Below, piece after piece: positions 43,182 through 51,900 of a stretch of DNA of 64,000 nt. Each line of letters begins with the position of its first letter. Within the stretch, counting starts at the first letter, position 1. Origin of the DNA: Amniculibacterium aquaticum (GTDB lineage Bacteria > Bacteroidota > Bacteroidia > Flavobacteriales > Weeksellaceae). Below the pieces are notes generated by a model that was given only the letters and a program-made list of their open reading frames with translations, was not told the origin of the DNA and searched no databases. The translations under genes were made by a program, and so were the position numbers. The stretch lies in NCBI RefSeq assembly GCF_003852705.1, contig NZ_REFA01000004.1, positions 1-64,000 on the forward strand, written 5' to 3'.

Positions 43182-43775
43182 ATGGAAGAATTGAATAAAG
43201 AATTTTGGGATGCGAGATGGAAAAACCAACAAACGGGTTGGGATATTGGTCATGCTTCTCCGGCCATCGTAAAATATTTCGAACAAGTTCTTGATAAAGA
43301 CATTAAAATTCTCATCCCGGGATGCGGCAATGCTCACGAAGCCTTTGCTCTTTCAGAAATGGGTTTTCAAAACATTACGCTTCTCGACATTGCACCAACT
43401 GCTGTTGAGCATTTGAAAGAAAAGTTCCAAAACCACCCCAACATCAATACGGTTTGCGATGATTTTTTCTTGCACGAAAACCGATACGACCTCATGGTGG
43501 AACAAACATTTTTTTGTGCCATTTCTCCAGATTTAAGAGAGCAATACATCCGTAAAGCTTCAGAAATTTTAGAACCAGAAGGGAAAATAATCGGTTTGCT
43601 GTTCAATACCGAATTTGAAAAAGCCGGACCTCCATTTGGCGGAGACAAGACCGAATACAAAATACTTTTTGACAAATATTTTGAAATCAAAACCATGGAA
43701 GACTGCTACAATAGTATTGAACCTAGAAAAGGAAGCGAGGTCTTCATCAACCTAAAAAACAAAAAAACGGTATGA
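43182..43775 (+). CDS. TPMT-family methyltransferase, thiol/halide type
   Basis: A 197-aa class I SAM-dependent methyltransferase. The SAM motif is IPGCGNAHEAFAL (residues 45-57), then LLDIAPTAVEH and MVEQTFFCAISPDLR. These features, together with GPPFGGDKTEY, match the TPMT superfamily branch that includes plant halide/thiol methyltransferases, which methylate HS- and iodide. Given the persulfide gene cluster, methylation of sulfide or another thiol or selenide is a plausible role; this is inference. The start is the ATG before EELNKEFW rather than the TTG six bases earlier. It overlaps the next gene by four bases. Confidence 0.8.
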   Translation: MEELNKEFWDARWKNQQTGWDIGHASPAIVKYFEQVLDKDIKILIPGCGNAHEAFALSEMGFQNITLLDIAPTAVEHLKEKFQNHPNINTVCDDFFLHENRYDLMVEQTFFCAISPDLREQYIRKASEILEPEGKIIGLLFNTEFEKAGPPFGGDKTEYKILFDKYFEIKTMEDCYNSIEPRKGSEVFINLKNKKTV

Positions 43776-44011
43776 CTGCATTTATAAAAAAAAATAAATT
43801 GGGACTGGCGGGTATCCTTGTTGGCGGCATCTTAGGCTATGCCTATTATCACTTTATCGGATGCAGCTCTGGGACTTGTGCCATTACTTCCAAGCCTATA
43901 AACTCTTCGGTGTACGGAATGTTGATGGGTTACCTTACTTTTAGTATTTTTGAACCGAAAAAAAAATCAGCAGACATCAATACGAGCAATGACAATCATC
44001 AACAAAATTAA
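43772..44011 (+). CDS. small membrane protein, DUF6132-like, GCSSGTC motif
   Basis: A 79-aa protein with two membrane helices (LGLAGILVGGILGYAYYHFI and SSVYGMLMGYLTFSIF). Between them is GCSSGTCAITSKPINS: Cys31 and Cys36 in GCSSGTC. The pattern matches the short family named DUF6132. The ATG overlaps the methyltransferase stop by four bases (ATGA). The cysteine pair may carry sulfane sulfur or bind metal; no function is established. Confidence 0.75.
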   Translation: MTAFIKKNKLGLAGILVGGILGYAYYHFIGCSSGTCAITSKPINSSVYGMLMGYLTFSIFEPKKKSADINTSNDNHQQN

Positions 44012-44198
44012 AAACATACTCATTATAAAAGGTTGGAATTTCAGAAGAATCCTCTACCTCATCGGAGGATTTTGGATGGTTGCATTGTCTGTAAAAGACC
44101 AAACATGGTGGATGTCTATTTTTGGGCTGTATTTTATAGCCATGTCCATCTTCAAATTCGGCTGTGCATCCGGAAATTGTGAAATTCCAAAGAAATAA
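43989..44198 (+). CDS. small membrane protein, DUF2892/YgaP-like, GCASGNC motif
   Basis: A 69-aa protein with two membrane helices (ILYLIGGFWMVALSV and MSIFGLYFIAMSIFKF) ending in GCASGNCEIPKK, with Cys59 and Cys64 at the same spacing as the preceding protein's motif. The start is the ATG before TIINKIKN; it overlaps the previous gene by 23 bases. It resembles the YgaP/DUF2892 transmembrane unit, which in other bacteria accompanies a rhodanese domain. A sulfur-related role is inferred from context. Confidence 0.7.
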   Translation: MTIINKIKNILIIKGWNFRRILYLIGGFWMVALSVKDQTWWMSIFGLYFIAMSIFKFGCASGNCEIPKK

Positions 44199-44216
44199 AA
44201 CCAAACAGAAACATCT

Positions 44217-45074
44217 ATGCGACCAACATATTTAAACGATAAAAACCTAAACACCTTTATAAAAGCGGCGTTAGAAGAAGATATTGAAAGCGGCGACTAC
44301 TCATCTCTATCCACCATCCCTGCGGATTTGCAACAAAAAGCAAAGCTTTTGGTAAAAGAAGACTGCATCCTTGCTGGAGTCGAAATGGCAGAAATCATCT
44401 TTAAAACTTTTGATAAAAATTTGCAAATCGAAAGATTCATCAACGACGGCGAAAATGCGAAAAAAGGGGATGTCGCATTTATTGTAAGTGGAAATGCAAG
44501 ATCCATACTTTCCACAGAAAGATTGGTACTAAACTGTATGCAAAGGATGAGTGGCATTGCGACTTTGACCCACGATTGGAATTCTAGGCTAATAGGTACC
44601 AAAACAAAGTTACTGGACACGAGAAAGACCACTCCCAACTTCAGAATTTGCGAAAAATGGGCTGTGGTTATCGGTGGCGGAAACAACCACAGATACGGAT
44701 TATACGACATGGTTATGTTGAAAGACAATCACATCGACTATAACGGCAACATCAGCAATGCCGTAAAGATGTGCAAGCACTATTTGGCAGAAAACAATCT
44801 GAACTTAAAGATTGAAGTAGAAACAAGAAACATCGAAGAAGTTAAAGAAGCTCTTCTCGCTAAAGTGGACAGAATTATGCTCGACAATATGGATACGTCT
44901 ACCATGAAAGAAGCCGTTGATCTCATCAACAACCAATGCGAAACAGAAGCTTCTGGGGGCATCACCAGAGATCGATTGCAAGAAATTGCAAAAACAGGGG
45001 TAACTTACATTTCCGCAGGAGCACTTACCCATTCTGCTAAAAATATAGATTTAAGTTTAAAAGCGGTAAAATAA
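44217..45074 (+). CDS. nadC: nicotinate-nucleotide pyrophosphorylase (carboxylating)
   Basis: A 285-aa quinolinate phosphoribosyltransferase, the third enzyme of de novo NAD synthesis after NadB and NadA. LNCMQRMSGIATLTHDW, LLDTRKTTPNFRICEKWAVVIGGGNNHRYGLYDMVMLKDNH and the C-terminal EASGGITRDRLQEIAKTGVTYISAGALTHS include the substrate and phosphate sites. It lies 18 bp after the sulfur cluster and probably shares its transcript, with a clean terminator after it. Confidence 0.96.
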   Translation: MRPTYLNDKNLNTFIKAALEEDIESGDYSSLSTIPADLQQKAKLLVKEDCILAGVEMAEIIFKTFDKNLQIERFINDGENAKKGDVAFIVSGNARSILSTERLVLNCMQRMSGIATLTHDWNSRLIGTKTKLLDTRKTTPNFRICEKWAVVIGGGNNHRYGLYDMVMLKDNHIDYNGNISNAVKMCKHYLAENNLNLKIEVETRNIEEVKEALLAKVDRIMLDNMDTSTMKEAVDLINNQCETEASGGITRDRLQEIAKTGVTYISAGALTHSAKNIDLSLKAVK

Positions 45075-45099
45075 TATTATCTTTTTTGAAAACCCAATA

Positions 45100-45126
45100 A
45101 AAAGCCTGATCCACCATCAGGCTTTT
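45100..45126 (+). terminator. terminator of nadC
   Basis: Perfect eleven-pair stem (AAAAGCCTGAT 45100-45110 with ATCAGGCTTTT 45116-45126), five-base loop. Confidence 0.9.
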
Positions 45127-45365
45127 AACATTTCCATCACAAATTAATATTATTGATAATATAAAAAAAAATGATTTTTCTAATTATTATGCAACATATA
45201 GTTTGTAAAAACAAAAGCGCCACACCCTTACAATCGCCTATAATACTGCATTTTAAAACAAATAAACCCGCCATTTTAAATTTTAACAATTTATTAATGA
45301 AACATTGAAATAATTTAACGATTTTTGCAACTGAAAAATAGTTTATTATTTAACACTTTAAAGTT

Positions 45366-48011
45366 ATGAGAATTAACTCTATCCAAAAACCGATTTTTGC
45401 TGTAGTGCTTACACTATCTACAGCAAGCGTTTATTTTGCACAAGAAAAAGACAACACCCGCTCCAAAGACATTGAGCAAGTTGTACTAACAGGAGTTGCA
45501 GATATCGCAAAAGATCGTAAAACTCCAGTGGCTGTTTCTACCATTAAAGAAGCACAAATTATTGAAAAACTAGGAAATCAAGAGTTTCCTGAAATCCTAA
45601 ACACTACCCCTTCCGTGTACGCCACAAAAGGAGGTGGAGGTTTCGGAGAGGGAAAACTGAACATCCGTGGTTTTGCCCAAGAAAACATCGCGATCATGGT
45701 AAACGGCATGCCGGTTAATGACATGGAAAACGGTAGAGTTTTCTGGTCCAACTGGGCAGGTCTTTCCGATGTAACCTCTGCCATGCAGGTACAAAGAGGA
45801 CTTGGATCTTCTAAATTAGCTATTGCTTCCGTTGGTGGTACTGTAAACATTATTACCCGAGCTGCTGATAAAAAAGAAGGCGGAGTGGTATCTGTAGGTA
45901 TTGGGAATAACGATTACTTAAAAACATTATTTGCCTACAATACAGGAAAATCTACTAATGGTTGGTCTTCATCTTTCTTAATGAGCAGAACTGCAGGATC
46001 TACTTATGTTGATGGGACAGAGTATGAAGGATACAACTATTACTTCGCATTGGGATATCAAAAACCAGGTGGAAACCACGACTTCCAATTTACAATTACG
46101 GGAGCACCACAATGGCACAACAACAGATCTACCTCTTCTACAATTTCAGATTATATCAAATATAATAACGGAGACGGCACCAACCCGAATAGAAAATACA
46201 ACCCGGATTGGGGGTATAGGAATGGGGAAGTTTTCTCAAACAGAAATAATTACTACCACAAACCAATTATGTCACTTAACTGGGATTGGAAAATTGATGC
46301 TAAATCCAAACTAAACACCGTGGTTTACGCTTCTTTCGGTAGAGGTGCTGGTGTAAATGGAAATGTAGGTAAAGCCGGAGGAAAATCCATTTCAGATCCT
46401 AGCTTTAAAACTGCAAGCGGTCAAATTAATTTTGATGCAATTGTAAATGCCAATGCAGCAACTACAGTAGATGCTACTTCACCGATAGGAAACACGATGG
46501 CACAAGCAGCATCTATCAACTCTCACAACTGGTTCGGAGCGATTTCTAGCTTTAATCACAAGATCAACGATAACTTGAAATTTACCGTAGGTATTGATGG
46601 AAGATACTATTATGGCTATCACTACCAAGTAGTTTCAGATTTCTTAGGAGCATCCGCTTATAAAGACGGAAGCAACAAAAACATCCCTTATAACATTGTA
46701 ACCAAAGCATTTAGCCCAAGACCATCTTGGAATCCTTTTGGAGGAAAAGTAGATAACTTGAGTGACATGATTACTTATGATAACGACGGTGAAGTATTGT
46801 GGTACGGTGGGTTTGGACAATTAGAATATTCTAATGACAACCTATCTGCATTTGTACAAGGAGCTGTGTCCAACCAAGCTTTCCAAAGAATAGACAATTT
46901 CTTAGTAGATGGTGTTTCTTTACTTAACGGAACTCTTGCAGGTACTCCAGCAACCAACCAACCAACTGCACTGAACCCCGTATTGAACACAAAAACTGGT
47001 TTCAAAGACATCTTGGGGTACAACATCAAAGGTGGTGCTAACTACAACATCAATGAGCAGCACAATGTTTTTGCAAATATTGGTTACTACTCAAAACAAC
47101 CTTTCTTGAATGCCGTATATCCAAACAATAAAAACTTCCTTAACCCGAACTTGACCAACGAAAAAATCTTTGGTGTAGAAGCAGGTTACGGTTTCCGTTC
47201 CGGAATATTCTCTGCAAATGTTAACCTGTACAGAACTTCTTGGAAAGATAGATTCCAAAGAAGATCCAACATTACAGCAACCTATACCGACAACACCGGC
47301 GCAACAGTTACCACTACTTCTGCTTATGCAAACATCGCTGGTATTACTGAAATCCACCAAGGAGCCGAGTTTGATTTCGTAGCAAACATCAATAAGTATG
47401 TATCCCTAAACGGTATGTTCTCAATCGGTGATTGGTATTACGAAGGAAACGCTGAAGGTAGCTTGTTTACAGAAACCAACGAACCCATCGTAACCGGAAC
47501 AACTCCAACTACAACGCTATATTTGGACAAAGTAAAAGTAGGTAGCTCTGCACAATTAACTGCTGCTGCAGGTCTTAACATAAAACCGGTTACAGGATTA
47601 TCTTTAGATGTTAACTACAGATATGTTGATAATTTATTCGGTAACATCAACCCGCTTAACTTCCAAACTCAAGCTGGTGGAGCAAAAGGCGCTGTAAAAT
47701 TACCAGCTTTCTGGTTAATGGATCTTGGGGTAAGCTACAAATTAAATTTGAACGCAAAGCAATATTTCACTTTAAGAGCAAATGTGTACAATTTGTTTGA
47801 CAGAACCTACATCTCTGATGCCAACACAAACATCCACAGTGGATTATCTGCACAAGAGTACACAGACATTAATGGTGGTACTTTAGCAAGCAACGCTTCT
47901 AAATACGCTTCTTATGTAGGTGCAGGAAACTGGAACGGTATTAGCCAACAAAACCAAGTTTATTTCGGATTTGGTAGAACTTGGACCACTACACTTTCCT
48001 TTAATTTCTAA
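45366..48011 (+). CDS. TonB-dependent receptor
   Basis: An 881-aa outer-membrane receptor. Signal peptide 1-25 (ending YFAQ), plug about 35-150 (IEQVVLTGVADIAKDR with a TonB-box-like start, LNIRGFAQENIAIMVNG, and RVFWSNWAGLSDVTSAMQVQRGLGS), then a long barrel ending RTWTTTLSFNF with a terminal Phe. No carboxypeptidase-like N-terminal domain and no SusD partner, so the substrate is unknown; a siderophore- or haem-type ligand is possible. It is flanked by terminators and transcribed alone. Confidence 0.9.
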   Translation: MRINSIQKPIFAVVLTLSTASVYFAQEKDNTRSKDIEQVVLTGVADIAKDRKTPVAVSTIKEAQIIEKLGNQEFPEILNTTPSVYATKGGGGFGEGKLNIRGFAQENIAIMVNGMPVNDMENGRVFWSNWAGLSDVTSAMQVQRGLGSSKLAIASVGGTVNIITRAADKKEGGVVSVGIGNNDYLKTLFAYNTGKSTNGWSSSFLMSRTAGSTYVDGTEYEGYNYYFALGYQKPGGNHDFQFTITGAPQWHNNRSTSSTISDYIKYNNGDGTNPNRKYNPDWGYRNGEVFSNRNNYYHKPIMSLNWDWKIDAKSKLNTVVYASFGRGAGVNGNVGKAGGKSISDPSFKTASGQINFDAIVNANAATTVDATSPIGNTMAQAASINSHNWFGAISSFNHKINDNLKFTVGIDGRYYYGYHYQVVSDFLGASAYKDGSNKNIPYNIVTKAFSPRPSWNPFGGKVDNLSDMITYDNDGEVLWYGGFGQLEYSNDNLSAFVQGAVSNQAFQRIDNFLVDGVSLLNGTLAGTPATNQPTALNPVLNTKTGFKDILGYNIKGGANYNINEQHNVFANIGYYSKQPFLNAVYPNNKNFLNPNLTNEKIFGVEAGYGFRSGIFSANVNLYRTSWKDRFQRRSNITATYTDNTGATVTTTSAYANIAGITEIHQGAEFDFVANINKYVSLNGMFSIGDWYYEGNAEGSLFTETNEPIVTGTTPTTTLYLDKVKVGSSAQLTAAAGLNIKPVTGLSLDVNYRYVDNLFGNINPLNFQTQAGGAKGAVKLPAFWLMDLGVSYKLNLNAKQYFTLRANVYNLFDRTYISDANTNIHSGLSAQEYTDINGGTLASNASKYASYVGAGNWNGISQQNQVYFGFGRTWTTTLSFNF

Positions 48012-48035
48012 ACCATTACCCTCGTAATAAATTCA

Positions 48036-48065
48036 AGATCCCGGCTCTAAGTCGGGATTTTTATT
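48036..48065 (+). terminator. terminator of the TonB receptor gene
   Basis: Stem ATCCCG (48038-48043) with CGGGAT (48053-48058), followed by TTTTTATTAT. Confidence 0.8.
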
Positions 48066-48098
48066 ATCTTTGTTCATCAAAAGTAAAAACAATAGATT

Positions 48099-48524
48099 AT
48101 GTACAACATTCTGCTTAACGCACACAAAGGATTCGGTTATTTGGAACTATTATTGGTTTCGTTATTCATCATCACTTTAGTCATCACCTCTTTCGGGTTC
48201 AGTGGTAAGATTAAACCACTTTTCAGAAAAATTACTTTATTCACCATGATTTTCTTTCACATCCAGTTCCTTTTGGGAATTGTCATGTTGGGAATTCATT
48301 TTTCTAGCGGAACAGACATGGGATCCATTATGAAAGACTCTGCACTTAGATTTCAGTATGTAGAACACCCATTCTCCATGCTAATTGCAGCCATCCTGAT
48401 GACCATCATCAACAAAAAGGTGAAAACCAACGATACTCTTAGTTTAAAGATTTTCTTTATGGGAGTACTTGCCGTCGCTCTTTTTGCATTTGCATTCCCT
48501 TGGGCTAAAGTTTTTGGACTTTAA
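48099..48524 (+). CDS. four-helix membrane protein, possible haem-binding family
   Basis: A 141-aa protein with four predicted membrane helices. His9, His54, His67 and His90 lie in or near the helices (NAHKGFG, FFHIQFLLGIVMLGIH, VEHPFSM), as in small cytochrome b-like folds. The family is widespread in Bacteroidetes and is often mislabelled 50S ribosomal protein L27 in databases; nothing here resembles L27. Haem binding is suggested by the histidines but untested. asd follows after 41 bp. Confidence 0.65.
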   Translation: MYNILLNAHKGFGYLELLLVSLFIITLVITSFGFSGKIKPLFRKITLFTMIFFHIQFLLGIVMLGIHFSSGTDMGSIMKDSALRFQYVEHPFSMLIAAILMTIINKKVKTNDTLSLKIFFMGVLAVALFAFAFPWAKVFGL

Positions 48525-48565
48525 TAGTAAATCAATTTTTTTTAAACAATAAACATTCAATTTTA

Positions 48566-49573
48566 ATGAAAGTAGCTGTAGTAGGCGCTACCGGAATGGT
48601 AGGCCAAATCATGTTGAAAGTTCTAGAAGAAAGAAACTTTCCATTTACTGAAATCATCCCTGTTGCATCCGAAAAATCCGTAGGAAAAAAGGTCAAATGC
48701 AAGGGTAAGGAATACAGTATTGTGAGCATGAAAGACGCTATTGCTGCACAACCAGAAATTGCACTATTTTCTGCCGGTGGAAACACTTCATTAGAATTTG
48801 CACCCCAATTTGCAGAAGCCGGGACAACGGTAATTGACAATTCTTCGGCTTGGAGAATGGATCCCACTAAAAAATTGGTAGTCCCGGAAATCAATGCATC
48901 AGAATTGACAAAAGCCGACAAAATTATTGCCAATCCCAATTGCTCTACCATACAATTGGTCATGGTTCTGAATCCGCTTCACCTAAAATACAAATTGAAA
49001 AGAGTGGTGGTCTCCACTTATCAATCGGTAACCGGAACGGGAAAAGCTGCTGTCGACCAACTGAATGCTGAAATTAGCAATGCTGTAAATGAGGAAAATA
49101 AAACTATTGAGAAGGTCTATCCTTATGACATTTTCAAAAACGCACTCCCACAGTGCGATGTTTTTGACGAGCACGATTACACCAAAGAAGAACTGAAACT
49201 CATGCGTGAACCTAAAAAAATCATGAGCGATGACAGTTTTAACCTAACCGCTACTGCCGTTAGAGTCCCTGTACAAGGTGGACATTCTGAAAGTGTAAAC
49301 ATCGAATTCGAAAACGAATTTGATTTAGAAGAAGTTAAAAACATTCTTTCCGAATCTGCCGGTGTAAAAGTATTGGACGATGTGCAAAACAAAATCTACC
49401 CAATGCCTCTCTACTCCGAAGGAAAAGACGAAGTGTTTGTAGGAAGAATCCGAAGAGATATTTCCCAACCAAGAACCCTAAACTGTTGGATCGTTGCAGA
49501 CAACCTCAGAAAAGGAGCTGCAACCAATGCAGTACAAATTGCAGAATATCTTTTAGATCATAAATTAATTTAA
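48566..49573 (+). CDS. asd: aspartate-semialdehyde dehydrogenase
   Basis: A 335-aa NADP-dependent enzyme making aspartate semialdehyde, the branch point to lysine, methionine and threonine. VVGATGMVGQIML is the nucleotide-binding motif; NPNCSTIQ holds the catalytic Cys126; later VPVQGGHSESVN has the catalytic His. lysA in the same pathway lies 15 kb upstream. A terminator directly follows. Confidence 0.96.
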   Translation: MKVAVVGATGMVGQIMLKVLEERNFPFTEIIPVASEKSVGKKVKCKGKEYSIVSMKDAIAAQPEIALFSAGGNTSLEFAPQFAEAGTTVIDNSSAWRMDPTKKLVVPEINASELTKADKIIANPNCSTIQLVMVLNPLHLKYKLKRVVVSTYQSVTGTGKAAVDQLNAEISNAVNEENKTIEKVYPYDIFKNALPQCDVFDEHDYTKEELKLMREPKKIMSDDSFNLTATAVRVPVQGGHSESVNIEFENEFDLEEVKNILSESAGVKVLDDVQNKIYPMPLYSEGKDEVFVGRIRRDISQPRTLNCWIVADNLRKGAATNAVQIAEYLLDHKLI

Positions 49574-49581
49574 AACAATAA

Positions 49582-49612
49582 AGCCATCAAAATTCGATTT
49601 TGATGGCTATTT
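49582..49612 (+). terminator. terminator of asd, abutting the next gene
   Basis: Perfect twelve-pair stem (AGCCATCAAAAT 49582-49593 with ATTTTGATGGCT 49597-49608), three-base loop TCG, followed by ATTTTAT and then the ATG of the next gene at 49617. Confidence 0.9.
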
Positions 49613-49616
49613 TATC

Positions 49617-50606
49617 ATGAGTCCATCTAAAAACAAAAATATCTCATTCCAATTAACCGTCGCATTGGCTGGGGTAGCGCTATTCATCGCCAAACTTGTG
49701 GCATGGTACATTACCAATTCGGACATGGTGTTTTCCGATGCTTTGGAAAGTATTGTGAATATTTTGGCAGCCTTCATGGGATTGTACTCGCTTTATTTAT
49801 CCGCTAAACCCAAAGACGAAGATCACCCTTACGGTCACGGAAAAGTAGAATTTGTCACATCAGGATTCGAAGGCCTGCTGATCATGTTTGCGGGAATTAT
49901 GATTGCCATACAAGCCGTCAACTCTTTAATGATCGGCCATCACCTCAACAAGATCGATTACGGAATCTACATCGTTGCCTTTACAGCCTTGGTCAACTAC
50001 GGTTTGGGGTATCTTTCCATAAAAAAAGGAGAAGAGGAAAACTCGTTGGTTCTCGTGGCTTCGGGCAAGCATTTACAATCAGACACCGTCACAACACTTG
50101 GGGTGGTTGTGGGATTGATTGTTGTTTATTTCACAAAAATATTTTGGCAGGATGCGGTTATTGCACTCTCATTCTCGATTTACATCGTCTTTGTTGGATA
50201 CAAAATAATTAGAAAATCACTCAGCGGAATCATGGACGAAGCCGATCCTGAGATACTGGAAAAAATTTCGACCATTCTCGAAAATAATAGAAAACCAGAA
50301 TGGATAGACTTCCACAACACCAAAATTCAACAATACGGTAATCGTCTGCACATGGATGCACACCTCACATTGCCTTGGTATTTCGAGCTAAGGAAGGCAC
50401 ACAACAGCATGGAGGATTTGGTAAAACAAGTTGCCAAAGATTTTGACAGAAAAATTGAATTCAACATCCACATGGACGATTGCAAGCCGTTTTCTTGTGA
50501 AATATGCACTTTAAAAGATTGTCCTGTCCGAGAAAAACCTTTTGTAAAAATCATAGAATGGACTACAGAAACCATATCTCAAGAGCAGAAACATCAGTTG
50601 CAATAA
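49617..50606 (+). CDS. cation diffusion facilitator family transporter
   Basis: A 329-aa CDF divalent-metal exporter. Six membrane helices, with metal sites in SDALESIVNILAA and YGHGKVEFV (site A, His/Asp), and a cytoplasmic domain near 210-290. The C-terminal extension has CKPFSCEICTLKDCPVR, four cysteines, an unusual extra metal-binding or regulatory tail. The substrate may be zinc, iron or manganese; it is not distinguishable here. The start codon lies five bases after the asd terminator, leaving little room for a separate promoter. Confidence 0.9.
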   Translation: MSPSKNKNISFQLTVALAGVALFIAKLVAWYITNSDMVFSDALESIVNILAAFMGLYSLYLSAKPKDEDHPYGHGKVEFVTSGFEGLLIMFAGIMIAIQAVNSLMIGHHLNKIDYGIYIVAFTALVNYGLGYLSIKKGEEENSLVLVASGKHLQSDTVTTLGVVVGLIVVYFTKIFWQDAVIALSFSIYIVFVGYKIIRKSLSGIMDEADPEILEKISTILENNRKPEWIDFHNTKIQQYGNRLHMDAHLTLPWYFELRKAHNSMEDLVKQVAKDFDRKIEFNIHMDDCKPFSCEICTLKDCPVREKPFVKIIEWTTETISQEQKHQLQ

Positions 50607-50616
50607 AACCTTTTTG

Positions 50617-51891
50617 CTAACGGTAGTACCTTTCCAAAAAATCAAAAAACTCCGCAATTCGGTAGCCGTTATTCAACATCAAATAACAAAACATCAAGAC
50701 GGTGACTGCCAAAATGGATTGATACACCATTTTTTTGTCACTATAGGACTGAAGTAGCCAACCCCAAAGCAGCGGATAGACAAATACAAAATGACCTCCA
50801 TAGATGTACGAAGTATGCAACCCAAACTTGAGAACTGCATGTATGATGATGTCCACCAAAAAAGACAACATCAGGATCTGCACCCATGAATTTTTGAAAT
50901 TTTTCAGGAAAGCCCAAAGCAGCATTGCAATCAATAAAAACACAAAAGCATAGGAAAAATAGGACGAATATACATCCATAAATAGAGCTTTGTATTGGAA
51001 ATTTTGCTTGTTATGATAGTCTCTGATCACAAAACTTGGAAATAAAACATTACCTCCTACAAACCACGAAGCTATCATATCCCAAAGCGGCGTAACTTTG
51101 GGCTGAGAAAACTTCTCATACTGCTCTCCGGTTTTGGTGAAAATTCTATGATAATCGAAATTTAAACGATTCAGAAAGAGCAAAACAAATATCCCTGCCG
51201 ACACCACTCCTTTCAATACAAGCAGTCCTAATTTTTTCCAATTCCAAAATAAATTTTTAGAAAATATAAGCGGAATGTATATTTTCAAAATATTGGTAAT
51301 GGTCAATCCGCCCACTCCAACACCTGCAATTGTGAGTGCTGCAACCGGGATTTCTTGTCCGTTTCTGATTTTTAATGCGGCATAATAATTGAAAATGCAC
51401 AACAACAAAAAAGTATAGGTATAATTCTCCGGGGTAAACGAAAGTAAAATACTGGTCGAAAAAAATGAAGTCATCAGGACCAACAAAAGTCCCACCAAAA
51501 CAGGCAGTCCAATGATGTTCTTAAGGTATTTGTAAATCTGTACCAAAGACAAAGAAATGGCAATATTGGATCCCCAAGCATACACCAAACGGAAGACCTC
51601 ATCTTTTTTCCCGTCTGAAATATAAAAAGCCAAATTTCGGTACCAATCAAAAAAATAATTGGAAAGCGGATGCCTTTCAAACCCGCCACCGGTCATTACA
51701 ATGGACCGATTATCGAAGCTGAAGTAAGCATCCCAAGGGATTCTATCGTCAAAAACGATGCGATAATCCATTGCGATGATTGTCCCAAAAATTCCGTAAG
51801 AAATTAGGAAAAACAGAAAAATTCCCCATTCAATAAAATTATGGGGAAATACAAGTTTTAAAAAATGAATGCATTTAGTTTTTAAATTCAT
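50617..51891 (-). CDS. multi-spanning membrane protein, DUF6080-like
   Basis: A 424-aa protein with about ten membrane helices. FDDRIPWDAYFSFDNRS near residue 50 is followed by a periplasmic-looking ERHPLSNYFFDWYRN loop; the topology recalls GT-C glycosyltransferases. It resembles the DUF6080 family of membrane proteins, though I am unsure. It lies nine bases downstream of sufS on the same strand. A polymer or glycan-related role is only a possibility. Confidence 0.5.
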   Translation of the reverse strand: MNLKTKCIHFLKLVFPHNFIEWGIFLFFLISYGIFGTIIAMDYRIVFDDRIPWDAYFSFDNRSIVMTGGGFERHPLSNYFFDWYRNLAFYISDGKKDEVFRLVYAWGSNIAISLSLVQIYKYLKNIIGLPVLVGLLLVLMTSFFSTSILLSFTPENYTYTFLLLCIFNYYAALKIRNGQEIPVAALTIAGVGVGGLTITNILKIYIPLIFSKNLFWNWKKLGLLVLKGVVSAGIFVLLFLNRLNFDYHRIFTKTGEQYEKFSQPKVTPLWDMIASWFVGGNVLFPSFVIRDYHNKQNFQYKALFMDVYSSYFSYAFVFLLIAMLLWAFLKNFKNSWVQILMLSFLVDIIIHAVLKFGLHTSYIYGGHFVFVYPLLWGWLLQSYSDKKMVYQSILAVTVLMFCYLMLNNGYRIAEFFDFLERYYR

Positions 51892-51900
51892 AAAAGGGTT

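Noticed and set aside
45130-45365. Possible riboswitch or cis-element before the TonB receptor at 45366
   Set aside because: The region is AT-rich with no stable hairpin besides the nadC terminator; only a weak GATTTTTG -7-like element is seen, with no spaced -33.
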